DNA of 30,850 nucleotides from MADRE2 sp964397015 (GTDB lineage: Bacteria; Desulfobacterota; Desulfobacteria; Desulfobacterales; Desulfobacteraceae), in assembly GCA_964397015.1 (NCBI GenBank), contig CAYNHL010000031.1, positions 1 to 30,850 of the forward strand, given 5' to 3'. Each line of letters begins with the position of its first letter. Within the stretch, counting starts at the first letter, position 1. The translations under genes were made by a program, and so were the position numbers. This document shows, in pieces, positions 17,249-25,325 of this stretch. Under the pieces are notes generated by a model. That model searched no databases, had not been told where the DNA came from, and saw only the letters and a list, made by a program, of their open reading frames with translations.

Positions 17249-18642
17249 ATATCTCCTCGATGCGCGTTTATGATATGCTTGGAAATGGCCAGCCCAAGGC
17301 CGGTCCCCCGCAGGGTTTGATGGCCGTTATCTATCCGCTGGAATTTTTCAAAAATCTTGTCCAGGTTCTTTTTGTCAATGCCGCACCCAGTATCTGCAAC
17401 AGATAACACAATATTGCCTTCAATTTTATCCAGGCCGGCAGTTACCTGTATTTTCCCTTGTTTTTTGGTGTATTTGAGTGCATTGGATATAAGGTTGTTC
17501 ATCACCTCTTCGATGCGCTGCTCATCCATGCGGCAGTGTGGTAAAGGATTTTGAGCCTGCAGCTTCAATTTAATACCGGCATTGAGGGCCTGGGGTTCGA
17601 ACCGGTCCATGGCCTTTTTGACAACCGGTGTTATATCTGCCGTGACAAAATGATAATCCATTTGAAACACCTCCATCCTGGACAGGTCCAGGATCTTTTC
17701 AATGGAGCCGATCAACCGGTCGCATTCCAGAAGAATCAGTTGTGAAAGCTCTTTTTCTTTACCGGGATCACCTTTGAAAAGCTGCATGTTCAACATGGCC
17801 GATGCTTCTTTTATCGATGTGACAGGTGTTTTCAGCTCATGTGAAAAATGGCTGATAAAATCGGCTTTCATCTCGTCCAGCTCCCTGAGCCTGTCACACA
17901 TTGCATTGAAATGTCTGGCCAGGTCTTCAATCTCTTTGGGTGCTCCGACAATGGGCTCAACCTGATCGAACTGTCCGAGTGAAATTTCCCTGGTTTTTTT
18001 CTCCAGCAAAAATACAGGCCTGGTTATAAGCCTGGTATTGGCCACTGATATGAAGATTCCCAGTACAATGGCTGCAATGGTAAAAGCGAGAGTCAGCTTG
18101 ATAACCTTGTCAATCATGGTGCTTATGGCAATCATTTTTGAACTTTTCTGCCTGTTTTTTTCATCGATGACCTGTCTGAGTTCTGCATGCACATCTGCCG
18201 CCCGGTTTTCCTGGTTCTGCTGCAGCCCGGGCAAATCTTTCAAATCATGCCCTCCACCGGCCGAAGCAGCGTAACGGTCAACCCACCGGTTGTGAACCCT
18301 GAACGATTCCAGCGCGGCTGCGGCATGTTCCATATCACCGGGATCGAGCAAGGACATCAGCACATCCATATTGTGTTCAAAATCAGAGCGTATTTCAACA
18401 CTTTTTTCATGGTAATCCGGATCATTGGAAATCAGGTATTTTTTTTCGAGCATGACCTGGGACGAAAAGTAAGCTGACAAGTTATCACACAAAAGGACGG
18501 CCTTATTGTCTACTTCGACAATCTCCATTGAGACCCGGTATAACCGGTCAAGCTGATACACGACATAGCAGCCCAGAAAAACGATAAAACCAAGCACAAT
18601 CAAATTTCCTGCCACCAATTGTTTGAACAGGGTCAGTCTCAT
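17188..18642 (-). CDS. Membrane sensor histidine kinase, GlrK-like
   Basis: This 484-residue inner-membrane kinase is the presumed partner of the regulator at 15274-16641. A first membrane helix (about 10-30) is followed by a periplasmic helical sensor of about 150 residues, a second helix (about 185-205), a HAMP linker, a HisKA helix with FSHELKTP (His about 270) and an HATPase domain with N-box NLISNALKYT, G1 DTGCGI and G2 GTGLGLAISKH. All catalytic boxes look intact. The ATG has AGGATGG about ten bases upstream. Its last 61 bases overlap the lipoprotein gene, so the three genes are coupled. Stimulus unknown; in enterobacterial GlrK it is linked to envelope state. Confidence 0.9.
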   Translation of the reverse strand: MRLTLFKQLVAGNLIVLGFIVFLGCYVVYQLDRLYRVSMEIVEVDNKAVLLCDNLSAYFSSQVMLEKKYLISNDPDYHEKSVEIRSDFEHNMDVLMSLLDPGDMEHAAAALESFRVHNRWVDRYAASAGGGHDLKDLPGLQQNQENRAADVHAELRQVIDEKNRQKSSKMIAISTMIDKVIKLTLAFTIAAIVLGIFISVANTRLITRPVFLLEKKTREISLGQFDQVEPIVGAPKEIEDLARHFNAMCDRLRELDEMKADFISHFSHELKTPVTSIKEASAMLNMQLFKGDPGKEKELSQLILLECDRLIGSIEKILDLSRMEVFQMDYHFVTADITPVVKKAMDRFEPQALNAGIKLKLQAQNPLPHCRMDEQRIEEVMNNLISNALKYTKKQGKIQVTAGLDKIEGNIVLSVADTGCGIDKKNLDKIFEKFQRIDNGHQTLRGTGLGLAISKHIINAHRGDIWAKSEPGSGTQISFTLPVA

Positions 18643-18678
18643 GTTTTTACCATCCTGGGACCGGGTTGCAGATTCCTA

Positions 18679-18708
18679 CTTTTAGGATCGCATAGATGTC
18701 ATTGTCAA
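18679..18708 (-). promoter_or_regulatory. Candidate promoter of the kinase operon
   Basis: A perfect TTGACA (18703-18708, minus strand) is followed after 17-18 bases by CTAAAA or TAAAAG, a weak -10. It lies about 40 bases upstream of the kinase ATG. The divergent moxR promoter is close by. Confidence 0.35.
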
Positions 18709-18744
18709 GTGAAAAGGCCGTGATCATCATATTGACACGATCCA

Positions 18745-18774
18745 TTGACAAAGATTATTTCACTGCTCTATACT
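18745..18774 (+). promoter_or_regulatory. Promoter of the moxR operon
   Basis: TTGACA (18745-18750) and TATACT (18769-18774) are separated by 18 bases. A second TTGACA lies 13 bases further upstream. The promoter excludes the longer moxR reading frame that would start at 18745 and supports the ATG at 18817. Confidence 0.75.
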
Positions 18775-18816
18775 GGCCCGGCACCATTAATTGTGTCTCA
18801 AAATGCGGGAGAAGAA

Positions 18817-19752
18817 ATGAATTTCAGGGTCTGCAGGCAGCTGGCGGAAAGCATGTCACAGGTGATTATCGGCAAATCCTATGCCATAGAACTGCTGCTT
18901 GTTTCTCTGCTGGCCGGCGGCCATGCATTGATCGAAGATGTACCGGGCGTGGGAAAAACACTTTTGGCCAAATCACTGGCAAAAAGCATCGGCGGGACGT
19001 TCAAAAGGGTCCAGTTCACGCCTGACCTGCTGCCGGCAGATATCACCGGGTTCAATATCTTCAATCAGCAGACCGGTGAATTTGTTTTTCATCCCGGGCC
19101 TGTCATGACCCATGTGCTGCTGGCCGATGAAATAAACCGGACCGTTCCCCGCACCCAGGCCAGCCTGCTGGAAAGCATGGCCGAATACCAGATCACTGTG
19201 GATGGCCATACCATGCAGCTGCCGCGGCCGTTCTTTGTGATGGCCACCCAGAACCCCATAGAACTCGAGGGGACATTCCCGTTACCCGAAGCCCAGCTGG
19301 ACAGGTTTCTGGTCAGGATCAGCCTGGGATATCCCGACCTTGCCGAAGAAATGGCAATCATGGATCGATTCAGGGAAAACGATCCCCTTGAAACACTTGC
19401 GCCCGTCATCTCACCATCCGGCATTATCAAGCTGCAGGAACTGAGCAGAAGCGTCAAGATTGCCTTGCCTGTAAAGGAATACATTGCTTCCATCGTAACA
19501 GGGACCCGGGGAAACAACCGGCTGCAGCTTGGATCAAGTCCCCGTGGATCCCTGGCTCTCATGCGCTCTGCCCAGGCGCTATGCGCACTCAGGGACCGGG
19601 ATTTCGTGCTTCCTGATGACATCAAATACCTTGCCGGACCGGTCCTGGCCCACAGGGTAATGCTCACGGACCGTGAAAAACTCAAGGGCACGACCACAGC
19701 AGAAGTTATCAATGACATTATCCGGCAGATACCGGTTCCCATTCATGGCTGA
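18817..19752 (+). CDS. MoxR-family AAA+ ATPase
   Basis: This 311-residue cytoplasmic ATPase is of the chaperone-like MoxR family. Walker A is GVGKT (44-48) and Walker B is LLADEINR (101-108). The stretches MATQNPIE-EGTFPLPEAQLDRF and a C-terminal lid with 'GSSPRGSLALMRSAQALC' are family hallmarks. The ATG at 18817 has GGAG five bases upstream and lies 43 bases after a near-consensus -10. MoxR proteins are typically encoded with DUF58 proteins and are thought to act on protein assembly or maturation. Here the DUF58 gene overlaps it by eight bases. Confidence 0.93.
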   Translation: MNFRVCRQLAESMSQVIIGKSYAIELLLVSLLAGGHALIEDVPGVGKTLLAKSLAKSIGGTFKRVQFTPDLLPADITGFNIFNQQTGEFVFHPGPVMTHVLLADEINRTVPRTQASLLESMAEYQITVDGHTMQLPRPFFVMATQNPIELEGTFPLPEAQLDRFLVRISLGYPDLAEEMAIMDRFRENDPLETLAPVISPSGIIKLQELSRSVKIALPVKEYIASIVTGTRGNNRLQLGSSPRGSLALMRSAQALCALRDRDFVLPDDIKYLAGPVLAHRVMLTDREKLKGTTTAEVINDIIRQIPVPIHG

Positions 19753-20941
19753 CGATCCGTCCCGTCCAAATTCACCGGGCCGCGACTTTCCCAGCGGGGT
19801 CTTCTTTTCGGTTTTCATGCTGCTGATTACAGGTATCCTGCTGATCTTGGGGCTTTTGTATCAGCAGACTGTCCTGGTGATATTTATAACCATCCTCACC
19901 GGGCTTGGCATAGGCACAAGGTTATGGGGTATAAAAAGTGCCTCCGGCATAACCGTCAGTATTGAAACGGATAACCTCCGTGTCTTTCCGGGGGAGCCTG
20001 TCTTCTTGAAACTGCACGTTGAAAACAAAAAATGGCTGCCGGCGGCCGTGCGAATCCGGCTTCCCTTTTATCGCGGCCGTGCGCCGGATGACCCGGAGGC
20101 CGAGTCCATTTCAGACTCGCTTGTTCTGTCGGGATTTCAAAAAACTGAATACCGGCATCAGCTGACACCGATGCATCGAGGCATATATACCTTCGATACC
20201 ACTCATATCACCACCAGCGATATATTCGGCTTTTTTCCCAGGTCTTTTTTTCAGGAACAGTCCGGTGAGTGGATTGTATATCCCGGCATCCGGCCGGTAA
20301 TACCGTTTTCCATACTGAAAAAAATCATGCCGGGCAAACCCGGACACAAAAGCCCTGTGCATGATCCGGTTTACATGATGGGCACCCGTGACTACAGCGG
20401 TGCTGCACCGGCAAGGGATATTCACTGGAAAGCCAGCGCCCGTTACCAGAGACTCCAGGAAAAAATATACGCGCCCTCGGAACCTGAAAAAATACTGATT
20501 GTTCTTGACGGCACGGGTTTTTACCCGGCAGGCGATATCGACGGATTCGAACAAACTCTTGAAACCATTGCATCACTGGCCGTTCTTCTGGCTGCCAATA
20601 ACCATGTCCTGGAATTTTGGACCAACTGCAGCACCGGCAGCCGCAGCATTTTTGGCAGGGCGGGCAGGCCGTGGCAGGTTGTCGAGCTGCTTGAGTGCCT
20701 TGCCGGAATTCAAATGGTCCCGGCAGAGGACATGGATCCCTTTTCTCCCAATTACCAGAGAATTCATGCCGGAACCAGCTGCCTGTACTTTTCCCGGATG
20801 CCTGTCGATGATGTAACTCCGGCCCGGGCATTCTTACTCCCCATGATCAATTTTGCCTGGCGGCCCGCCCCAAAGTCCGATCTACCGGGCCGTAGCAAAA
20901 GGCCGTATCTCCTGATACAGGACCTGCTGGTGGAGGAATAG
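19745..20941 (+). CDS. DUF58 family protein
   Basis: This predicted 398-residue protein has two N-terminal membrane helices (about 20-60) and a soluble part. The DUF58 signature is 'GTRDYSGAAPARDIHWKASAR' followed by 'LIVLDG', the start of a VWA-like fold. The ATG at 19745 overlaps the moxR stop (ATGGCTGA), which indicates coupling; no strong separate ribosome-binding site is seen. DUF58 proteins accompany MoxR ATPases in many bacteria, and their molecular function is unsettled. Confidence 0.9.
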   Translation: MADDPSRPNSPGRDFPSGVFFSVFMLLITGILLILGLLYQQTVLVIFITILTGLGIGTRLWGIKSASGITVSIETDNLRVFPGEPVFLKLHVENKKWLPAAVRIRLPFYRGRAPDDPEAESISDSLVLSGFQKTEYRHQLTPMHRGIYTFDTTHITTSDIFGFFPRSFFQEQSGEWIVYPGIRPVIPFSILKKIMPGKPGHKSPVHDPVYMMGTRDYSGAAPARDIHWKASARYQRLQEKIYAPSEPEKILIVLDGTGFYPAGDIDGFEQTLETIASLAVLLAANNHVLEFWTNCSTGSRSIFGRAGRPWQVVELLECLAGIQMVPAEDMDPFSPNYQRIHAGTSCLYFSRMPVDDVTPARAFLLPMINFAWRPAPKSDLPGRSKRPYLLIQDLLVEE

Positions 20942-22354
20942 ATGAAATCTCATACCAGCAGCTTACTGCCGATAAAGTTTTCAGCCGCTGCAATGGAGCT
21001 GTGCTGGCTTATGGCATGGCATAAATTCCTGTTTATGGCCTTTTACCAGACATGGATTCCCTTTTCGTTCACGCTGATGCTCTTTTCAGCCGGCATGGCA
21101 GGCACGGCCATCAGCCGGACAAAGGCAGGATTGAACCTCCACCATATTCTGATCCAGGGGATATCATTTGCCGGCACACTGACAGCAGCCTTCGGATATG
21201 CAGCCTTGAGCCCGCAGTCTTATCTCCCGCCACTGAAATGGGAGCAGATCATGGCCGGCAAAATTGAACTGCCCGGATGGCTGGCGCTTTTTTTTCTTTT
21301 CACTATAGTCATTGTGACCTGGAAAAGAGGGGTGACCTGTATCAACAGCCCATTGAACAGGACCAATATGTACAACCGTTTCGATCTGGGTATTTTTTCA
21401 TTTTTATTCCTGCTGGTTGTACAGATGCTCGTTTTTTTCAAGCTGGGATACCAAATTCCTGTTCCGAGCCGCCTCCTGGTCTTTTATTTCCTTGTTTATT
21501 TCTTTTTCAGCCTCATGGCAATCTGTCTTGTGAATACAAAAGAAGCCCGCTTCAGCCGGGATTTTTCAAGATACAGCAGCCTGGCGGTTACCGCCGGAGC
21601 CTCTCTGCTGGTATGCCTGGCCGGCATCGCAGCGATCCTGGCCTTTGAGCCATGGCTCGCAGAGTTTGCACATACGGCTGCGGAAACCGGGCGGCTCGTC
21701 GGTACTCCTGTCGGGCACCTGTTACTCAGGATACTGCAGTTTTTATGGGGGACAAGACAGGGTCAGCAAACACCTGTTTCAGGACATCAGCCTGGCAATC
21801 CGTCTTCTTTGTCGACAGGAGAAACCGGTTTTGAATCCCCTGCAGCAACCATCCTGTTTACATGGGGAGGACTGGCTGTTCTTTTGCTTGCCGTGATTAT
21901 TGTACTGGGCGCATGCATGAAACTGCTGATCGATTATTTATTCAAAAAAACCGGGACAGACCGTAAAACATCAGGCCGATGGCACTTTTCACTGGACTGT
22001 CTGTGGCGGTTTATCTTAAAGACAGGTCGTCTTGTTTCAGCAGTAAAAAAACGGCTCGGACCCGATCCAGACCTGAAAACAGCTGCAGGCCTGATGACCG
22101 GATGGGGCCGTCGAAGCTCAATACCTTTGAATACCGGGGAAACGCCACTGGAATACACCCGGCGCCTTTCAGCCCGTTTTCCACGGGCACAAGATGAAAT
22201 TGACAGTCTTTTACCACTGGTGCACCAGACCGTATATGCCGGCCAGGACTTGACACCCGGTCAAAGGGACCACATTCTCCGTATTAAAAAAAAGCTGTTT
22301 CACCCCTCATTGTGGATATCCAGGCTGCTTGTCAGGCTGAGACCTGCCCGGTAA
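20942..22354 (+). CDS. Multi-spanning membrane protein with DUF4129-like C-terminus
   Basis: This 470-residue protein has about seven or eight predicted membrane helices: several in the first 235 residues and one at about 310-330. A cytoplasmic tail follows, whose end ('NTGETPLEYTRRLSARFP...VHQTVYAG') resembles the DUF4129 domain often found with MoxR/DUF58 genes, sometimes fused to transglutaminase domains. I see no transglutaminase catalytic domain here. The ATG follows the DUF58 TAG stop directly, with GGAGG five bases upstream. Together the three genes form one unit, probably for an envelope-associated assembly or processing task. DUF4129 assignment is from the short motif and context. 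Confidence 0.72.
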   Translation: MKSHTSSLLPIKFSAAAMELCWLMAWHKFLFMAFYQTWIPFSFTLMLFSAGMAGTAISRTKAGLNLHHILIQGISFAGTLTAAFGYAALSPQSYLPPLKWEQIMAGKIELPGWLALFFLFTIVIVTWKRGVTCINSPLNRTNMYNRFDLGIFSFLFLLVVQMLVFFKLGYQIPVPSRLLVFYFLVYFFFSLMAICLVNTKEARFSRDFSRYSSLAVTAGASLLVCLAGIAAILAFEPWLAEFAHTAAETGRLVGTPVGHLLLRILQFLWGTRQGQQTPVSGHQPGNPSSLSTGETGFESPAATILFTWGGLAVLLLAVIIVLGACMKLLIDYLFKKTGTDRKTSGRWHFSLDCLWRFILKTGRLVSAVKKRLGPDPDLKTAAGLMTGWGRRSSIPLNTGETPLEYTRRLSARFPRAQDEIDSLLPLVHQTVYAGQDLTPGQRDHILRIKKKLFHPSLWISRLLVRLRPAR

Positions 22355-22367
22355 CCTGTTCCACCAA

Positions 22368-22431
22368 TTGCCCGATACCATTTCAATCTGCCATTGCCCG
22401 GTGCCACTTGAATATGATATCAAGTCATATT
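22368..22431. repeat. Imperfect direct repeat and hairpin before the methyltransferase
   Basis: Two 20-base copies, 22368-22387 and 22394-22413, differ at four positions and share TTGCCCG and TGCCA/TACCA cores. They are followed by a 7-bp inverted repeat, AATATGA (22411-22417) with TCATATT (22425-22431). All lie in the 120-base gap before the methyltransferase gene. They could be binding sites for an autoregulator, or remnants of a repeat; nothing decides this. Confidence 0.4.
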
Positions 22432-22474
22432 TCAACTTCAGGACTTCAACGACAATGAAAGGCAAAACTCCCTG

Positions 22475-23611
22475 ATGAAGACCATACATGAACAGATATT
22501 CGGCGATTCAAGGCAGATGACGGCCATTGAGGACGAGAGCATCGATATGGTATTGACATCCCCTCCCTATCCCATGATTGACATGTGGGACGGCATATTT
22601 TCAGACCAGAGCGTTATGGTTAAAAAGTGCCTGCAAAAAAGAGACGGTGCCGGGGCCTTTGAAGCCATGCACGAAATTCTTGACACGGTCTGGAAGGAAA
22701 CATTCAGGGTATTGAAACCAGGCGGATTTGCCTGTATCAATATCGGGGATGCCACCCGTACTGTCAAAGAACGCTTTTCTTTGTACCCCAACCATGCCAG
22801 GATCATCGAAGCTGCCCGCAGAACGGGATTCATGATCCTGCCCTGTATTTTATGGAGAAAAACCACCAATGCCCCCAATAAATTCATGGGTTCCGGCATG
22901 CTTCCCGCAGGGGCCTATGTCACCCTGGAACATGAATATATCCTGATTTTCAGAAAAAACGGCAACCGCGTGTTTTCAACCTCCGAACAAAAGAACAACC
23001 GGCACGAAAGCGCAATTTTCTGGGAAGAACGAAACCAGTGGTTTTCAGATATCTGGTTTGATGTTACAGGAGCCTCTCAGGGTATGAAACAGCAGAAAGG
23101 TCGGAAACGCAGCGGCGCCTTTCCGTTCGAACTGGCGTTTCGACTGACCAGCATGTACTCGGTCAAGGGGGACAGGATCCTGGATCCGTTTTCAGGGACC
23201 GGAACCACCATGGCGGCAGCCATGGCCTGCGGCCGTAACAGCATTGGCTATGAAATCGACCAGGACCTTGAAGACCGTATTGCCGACATCCAGGTGTCCA
23301 TCATAAAACAGGCCTGCAAAAAAAATCACCAGCGCCTGCTGAACCATGTGAACTTTATCCAGGAACGGATAAAGACCAGGGGCATGCCCCGGTATGAGAA
23401 CATCCACTACGGCTTCCCCGTCATCACGAACCAGGAAAAAAAGCTTATCCTCAATGACCCTTTGGCCATCTCCGGAAAGGGCCCGCTTTGTTTCCAGGTG
23501 GAATACAGTACCCAGCCGCAGGAAGCGTTCTGCCAGAAATGGCCTGAAAGTACCGCTCCTCCCATGAAGAAGGCATTTGAATCCCGGGAAAAACAGGGCT
23601 CACTTTTTTAA
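22475..23611 (+). CDS. Beta-class DNA methyltransferase (N4-cytosine or N6-adenine)
   Basis: This 378-residue protein transfers a methyl group from AdoMet to an exocyclic amino group of a DNA base. The catalytic motif IV TSPPYP (28-33) comes before the AdoMet-binding motif I DPFSGTGTT (237-245), the beta-class order. The SPPY form is most common in N4-cytosine enzymes. The central region (about 130-210) would hold target recognition. No restriction endonuclease is adjacent: upstream is the MoxR operon and downstream a convergent unrelated gene, so it looks like an orphan. No clear ribosome-binding site precedes the ATG. A six-codon ORF (22455-22475) overlaps the start as TGATG and could couple translation. 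Confidence 0.88.
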   Translation: MKTIHEQIFGDSRQMTAIEDESIDMVLTSPPYPMIDMWDGIFSDQSVMVKKCLQKRDGAGAFEAMHEILDTVWKETFRVLKPGGFACINIGDATRTVKERFSLYPNHARIIEAARRTGFMILPCILWRKTTNAPNKFMGSGMLPAGAYVTLEHEYILIFRKNGNRVFSTSEQKNNRHESAIFWEERNQWFSDIWFDVTGASQGMKQQKGRKRSGAFPFELAFRLTSMYSVKGDRILDPFSGTGTTMAAAMACGRNSIGYEIDQDLEDRIADIQVSIIKQACKKNHQRLLNHVNFIQERIKTRGMPRYENIHYGFPVITNQEKKLILNDPLAISGKGPLCFQVEYSTQPQEAFCQKWPESTAPPMKKAFESREKQGSLF

Positions 23612-23624
23612 AGTTCCATTTTGG

Positions 23625-25295
23625 CTATGGCGATGGCTCCAGTGACAACAGCATTCTGGATACCAGCCTGTTTTCCTCGTTGACCGTGCAAAAGCCCACT
23701 GAGCGGACCATTTCAAGACCATCCATAACCGGATATACCAGGGTATCCAAAATCTGCCGTGTAGTTTCGACTTCCCCTGCCGGCCGGGCCATCGCCCCGA
23801 AAACCATAGCCCATGTCAGTATATCCTGCACACGGGACAACATGGCCCCGGATCTTGTAAACCCGGCCTGGTTGCTTTTTTTGGTCAAACCGCAGTCCAC
23901 GGCCTGGAAATCGGCATCCGCAGATATCGAGTCGCCGGGCTCCCGGGTCAGCATGGTGGAAAGCAGTTCCCTGCTGGTTGCCAGAATCAGGAAATCATCC
24001 CGGAAGGTATAGGCCGGGCTCAGGCTTGCGCCCAGCGGCAGCATGGTATAGTTGACCGTTGTGTCCCCAACCTTCTCATCCATCAGAGGCAGGCGGATCT
24101 GCTTTACCTGTTCCCTGATCAGACGGTCGATTGCACCGGTATCGGTCACTTCTACCATCAGGGCCAGTTCCGGCACGGGAAACATATTGCCTGAATGAAT
24201 TTCATTGATTACAAATCCCGCCTGGGTACCAAAAAGGGCCCTGAAGGACTCGAAAGACATACCGGTCTGGTCGAAAAACCTTTTCTGAATAAGGGTCAGA
24301 AGCTCGGCCGGCACCTGCGGGTGTTCCTGCAGCATCTGCCAGAAAATGTCGACATCAAAAGTGTTCTGCCAGGCACAGGACAGGGCTCCGGACGGAACAT
24401 ATTGCAAAGTCGGGTTGTCAGCCGGTCTTATGCCGGTCATGCGGACAGCGGAGTGAGGCATGATGTCCGGATTCATTCCCATGATTGTTTTTACCTTAAT
24501 CCGGTCATCTGGCAAGGTACAAACCACCATGCCGGCATCCTGGACCCCGCTTTTTGAAAAGGCTCCGTAAAACGCAATGTCATGGGGCTGTTCCATGAAA
24601 AGCTCTGCGGCATTTGCCTTGTAACTGTCCGAATTGAGCATGGCTGATTCAGGATCAAGGGACTGGTCCAGGCATTTTTGCACCACCCCGGGTTCCATGC
24701 CGGCAATCACCAGTCCTCCGGTAACGGCATAATAAAGATTCGTGGAATCATTCAAGCTGAAATGATTGAGATCCCATTCCCGGTATTTTTGAGTTTGAAT
24801 TTCCCCCTGGAATGAAAATACGTGCCGTATGCTGTCAAGTATATGAGCCGGCTGCGAGGGCCGTGCAATGATCACGGCAGATGAAACCATAACCTGTGAA
24901 TCGGGCCAGCCACTGCTCATCCTGTTTGCCGATGATGCAGGTGACTGGATTGCCAGGGCTGTTTCACGGCCAAAAAGAAGATCGAACCAGGGGCTGTCCA
25001 AAAGTTCCCGGGCTGTCTGCAGAAAAGTTTTTACAGCTATCCGGTCATTTGCCTCAAGCGCCATCAGGTCCATGACCTTTTCATGATCGATGCCTGATAC
25101 AGCCTGGCCCAGGCGACTTTTCTCAAGGCCGGATATCAGGTCCACGAGATTGTAAACCTTTAACATCCCCTTTGTATCACCCGGCAGGACGGCTTCGATC
25201 GGCAAGTCGGCCTGGTGAGGCTGGTCGTAATACACATAAGCCCCTGCTGCAACAGCGACAATAACCAAAAATACCCACAAAAATCTTCGCATCAT
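23625..25295 (-). CDS. Membrane-anchored protein of unknown function, DUF3352-like
   Basis: This 556-residue protein has an N-terminal membrane helix or signal anchor (about 4-20) and a long extracytoplasmic part. The opening after the anchor, 'LPIEAVLPGDTKGMLKVYNL', and the repeated alpha/beta pattern resemble DUF3352-type proteins, whose function is unknown. I am not certain of the family. AAGGA lies before the double ATG start. The gene follows the AsmA-family gene by 29 bases on the same strand, so the two are probably an operon. It converges on the methyltransferase gene with 13 bases between, and no terminator is visible there. Confidence 0.7.
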   Translation of the reverse strand: MMRRFLWVFLVIVAVAAGAYVYYDQPHQADLPIEAVLPGDTKGMLKVYNLVDLISGLEKSRLGQAVSGIDHEKVMDLMALEANDRIAVKTFLQTARELLDSPWFDLLFGRETALAIQSPASSANRMSSGWPDSQVMVSSAVIIARPSQPAHILDSIRHVFSFQGEIQTQKYREWDLNHFSLNDSTNLYYAVTGGLVIAGMEPGVVQKCLDQSLDPESAMLNSDSYKANAAELFMEQPHDIAFYGAFSKSGVQDAGMVVCTLPDDRIKVKTIMGMNPDIMPHSAVRMTGIRPADNPTLQYVPSGALSCAWQNTFDVDIFWQMLQEHPQVPAELLTLIQKRFFDQTGMSFESFRALFGTQAGFVINEIHSGNMFPVPELALMVEVTDTGAIDRLIREQVKQIRLPLMDEKVGDTTVNYTMLPLGASLSPAYTFRDDFLILATSRELLSTMLTREPGDSISADADFQAVDCGLTKKSNQAGFTRSGAMLSRVQDILTWAMVFGAMARPAGEVETTRQILDTLVYPVMDGLEMVRSVGFCTVNEENRLVSRMLLSLEPSP

Positions 25296-25325
25296 AAAAT
25301 TCCTTGTCTTTTTTTCACTACCGGT

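Noticed and set aside
18745..18816. Longer moxR start at 18745
   Set aside because: This segment contains the -35 and -10 elements of the promoter, and the ATG at 18817 has a GGAG at good spacing and a normal MoxR N-terminus.
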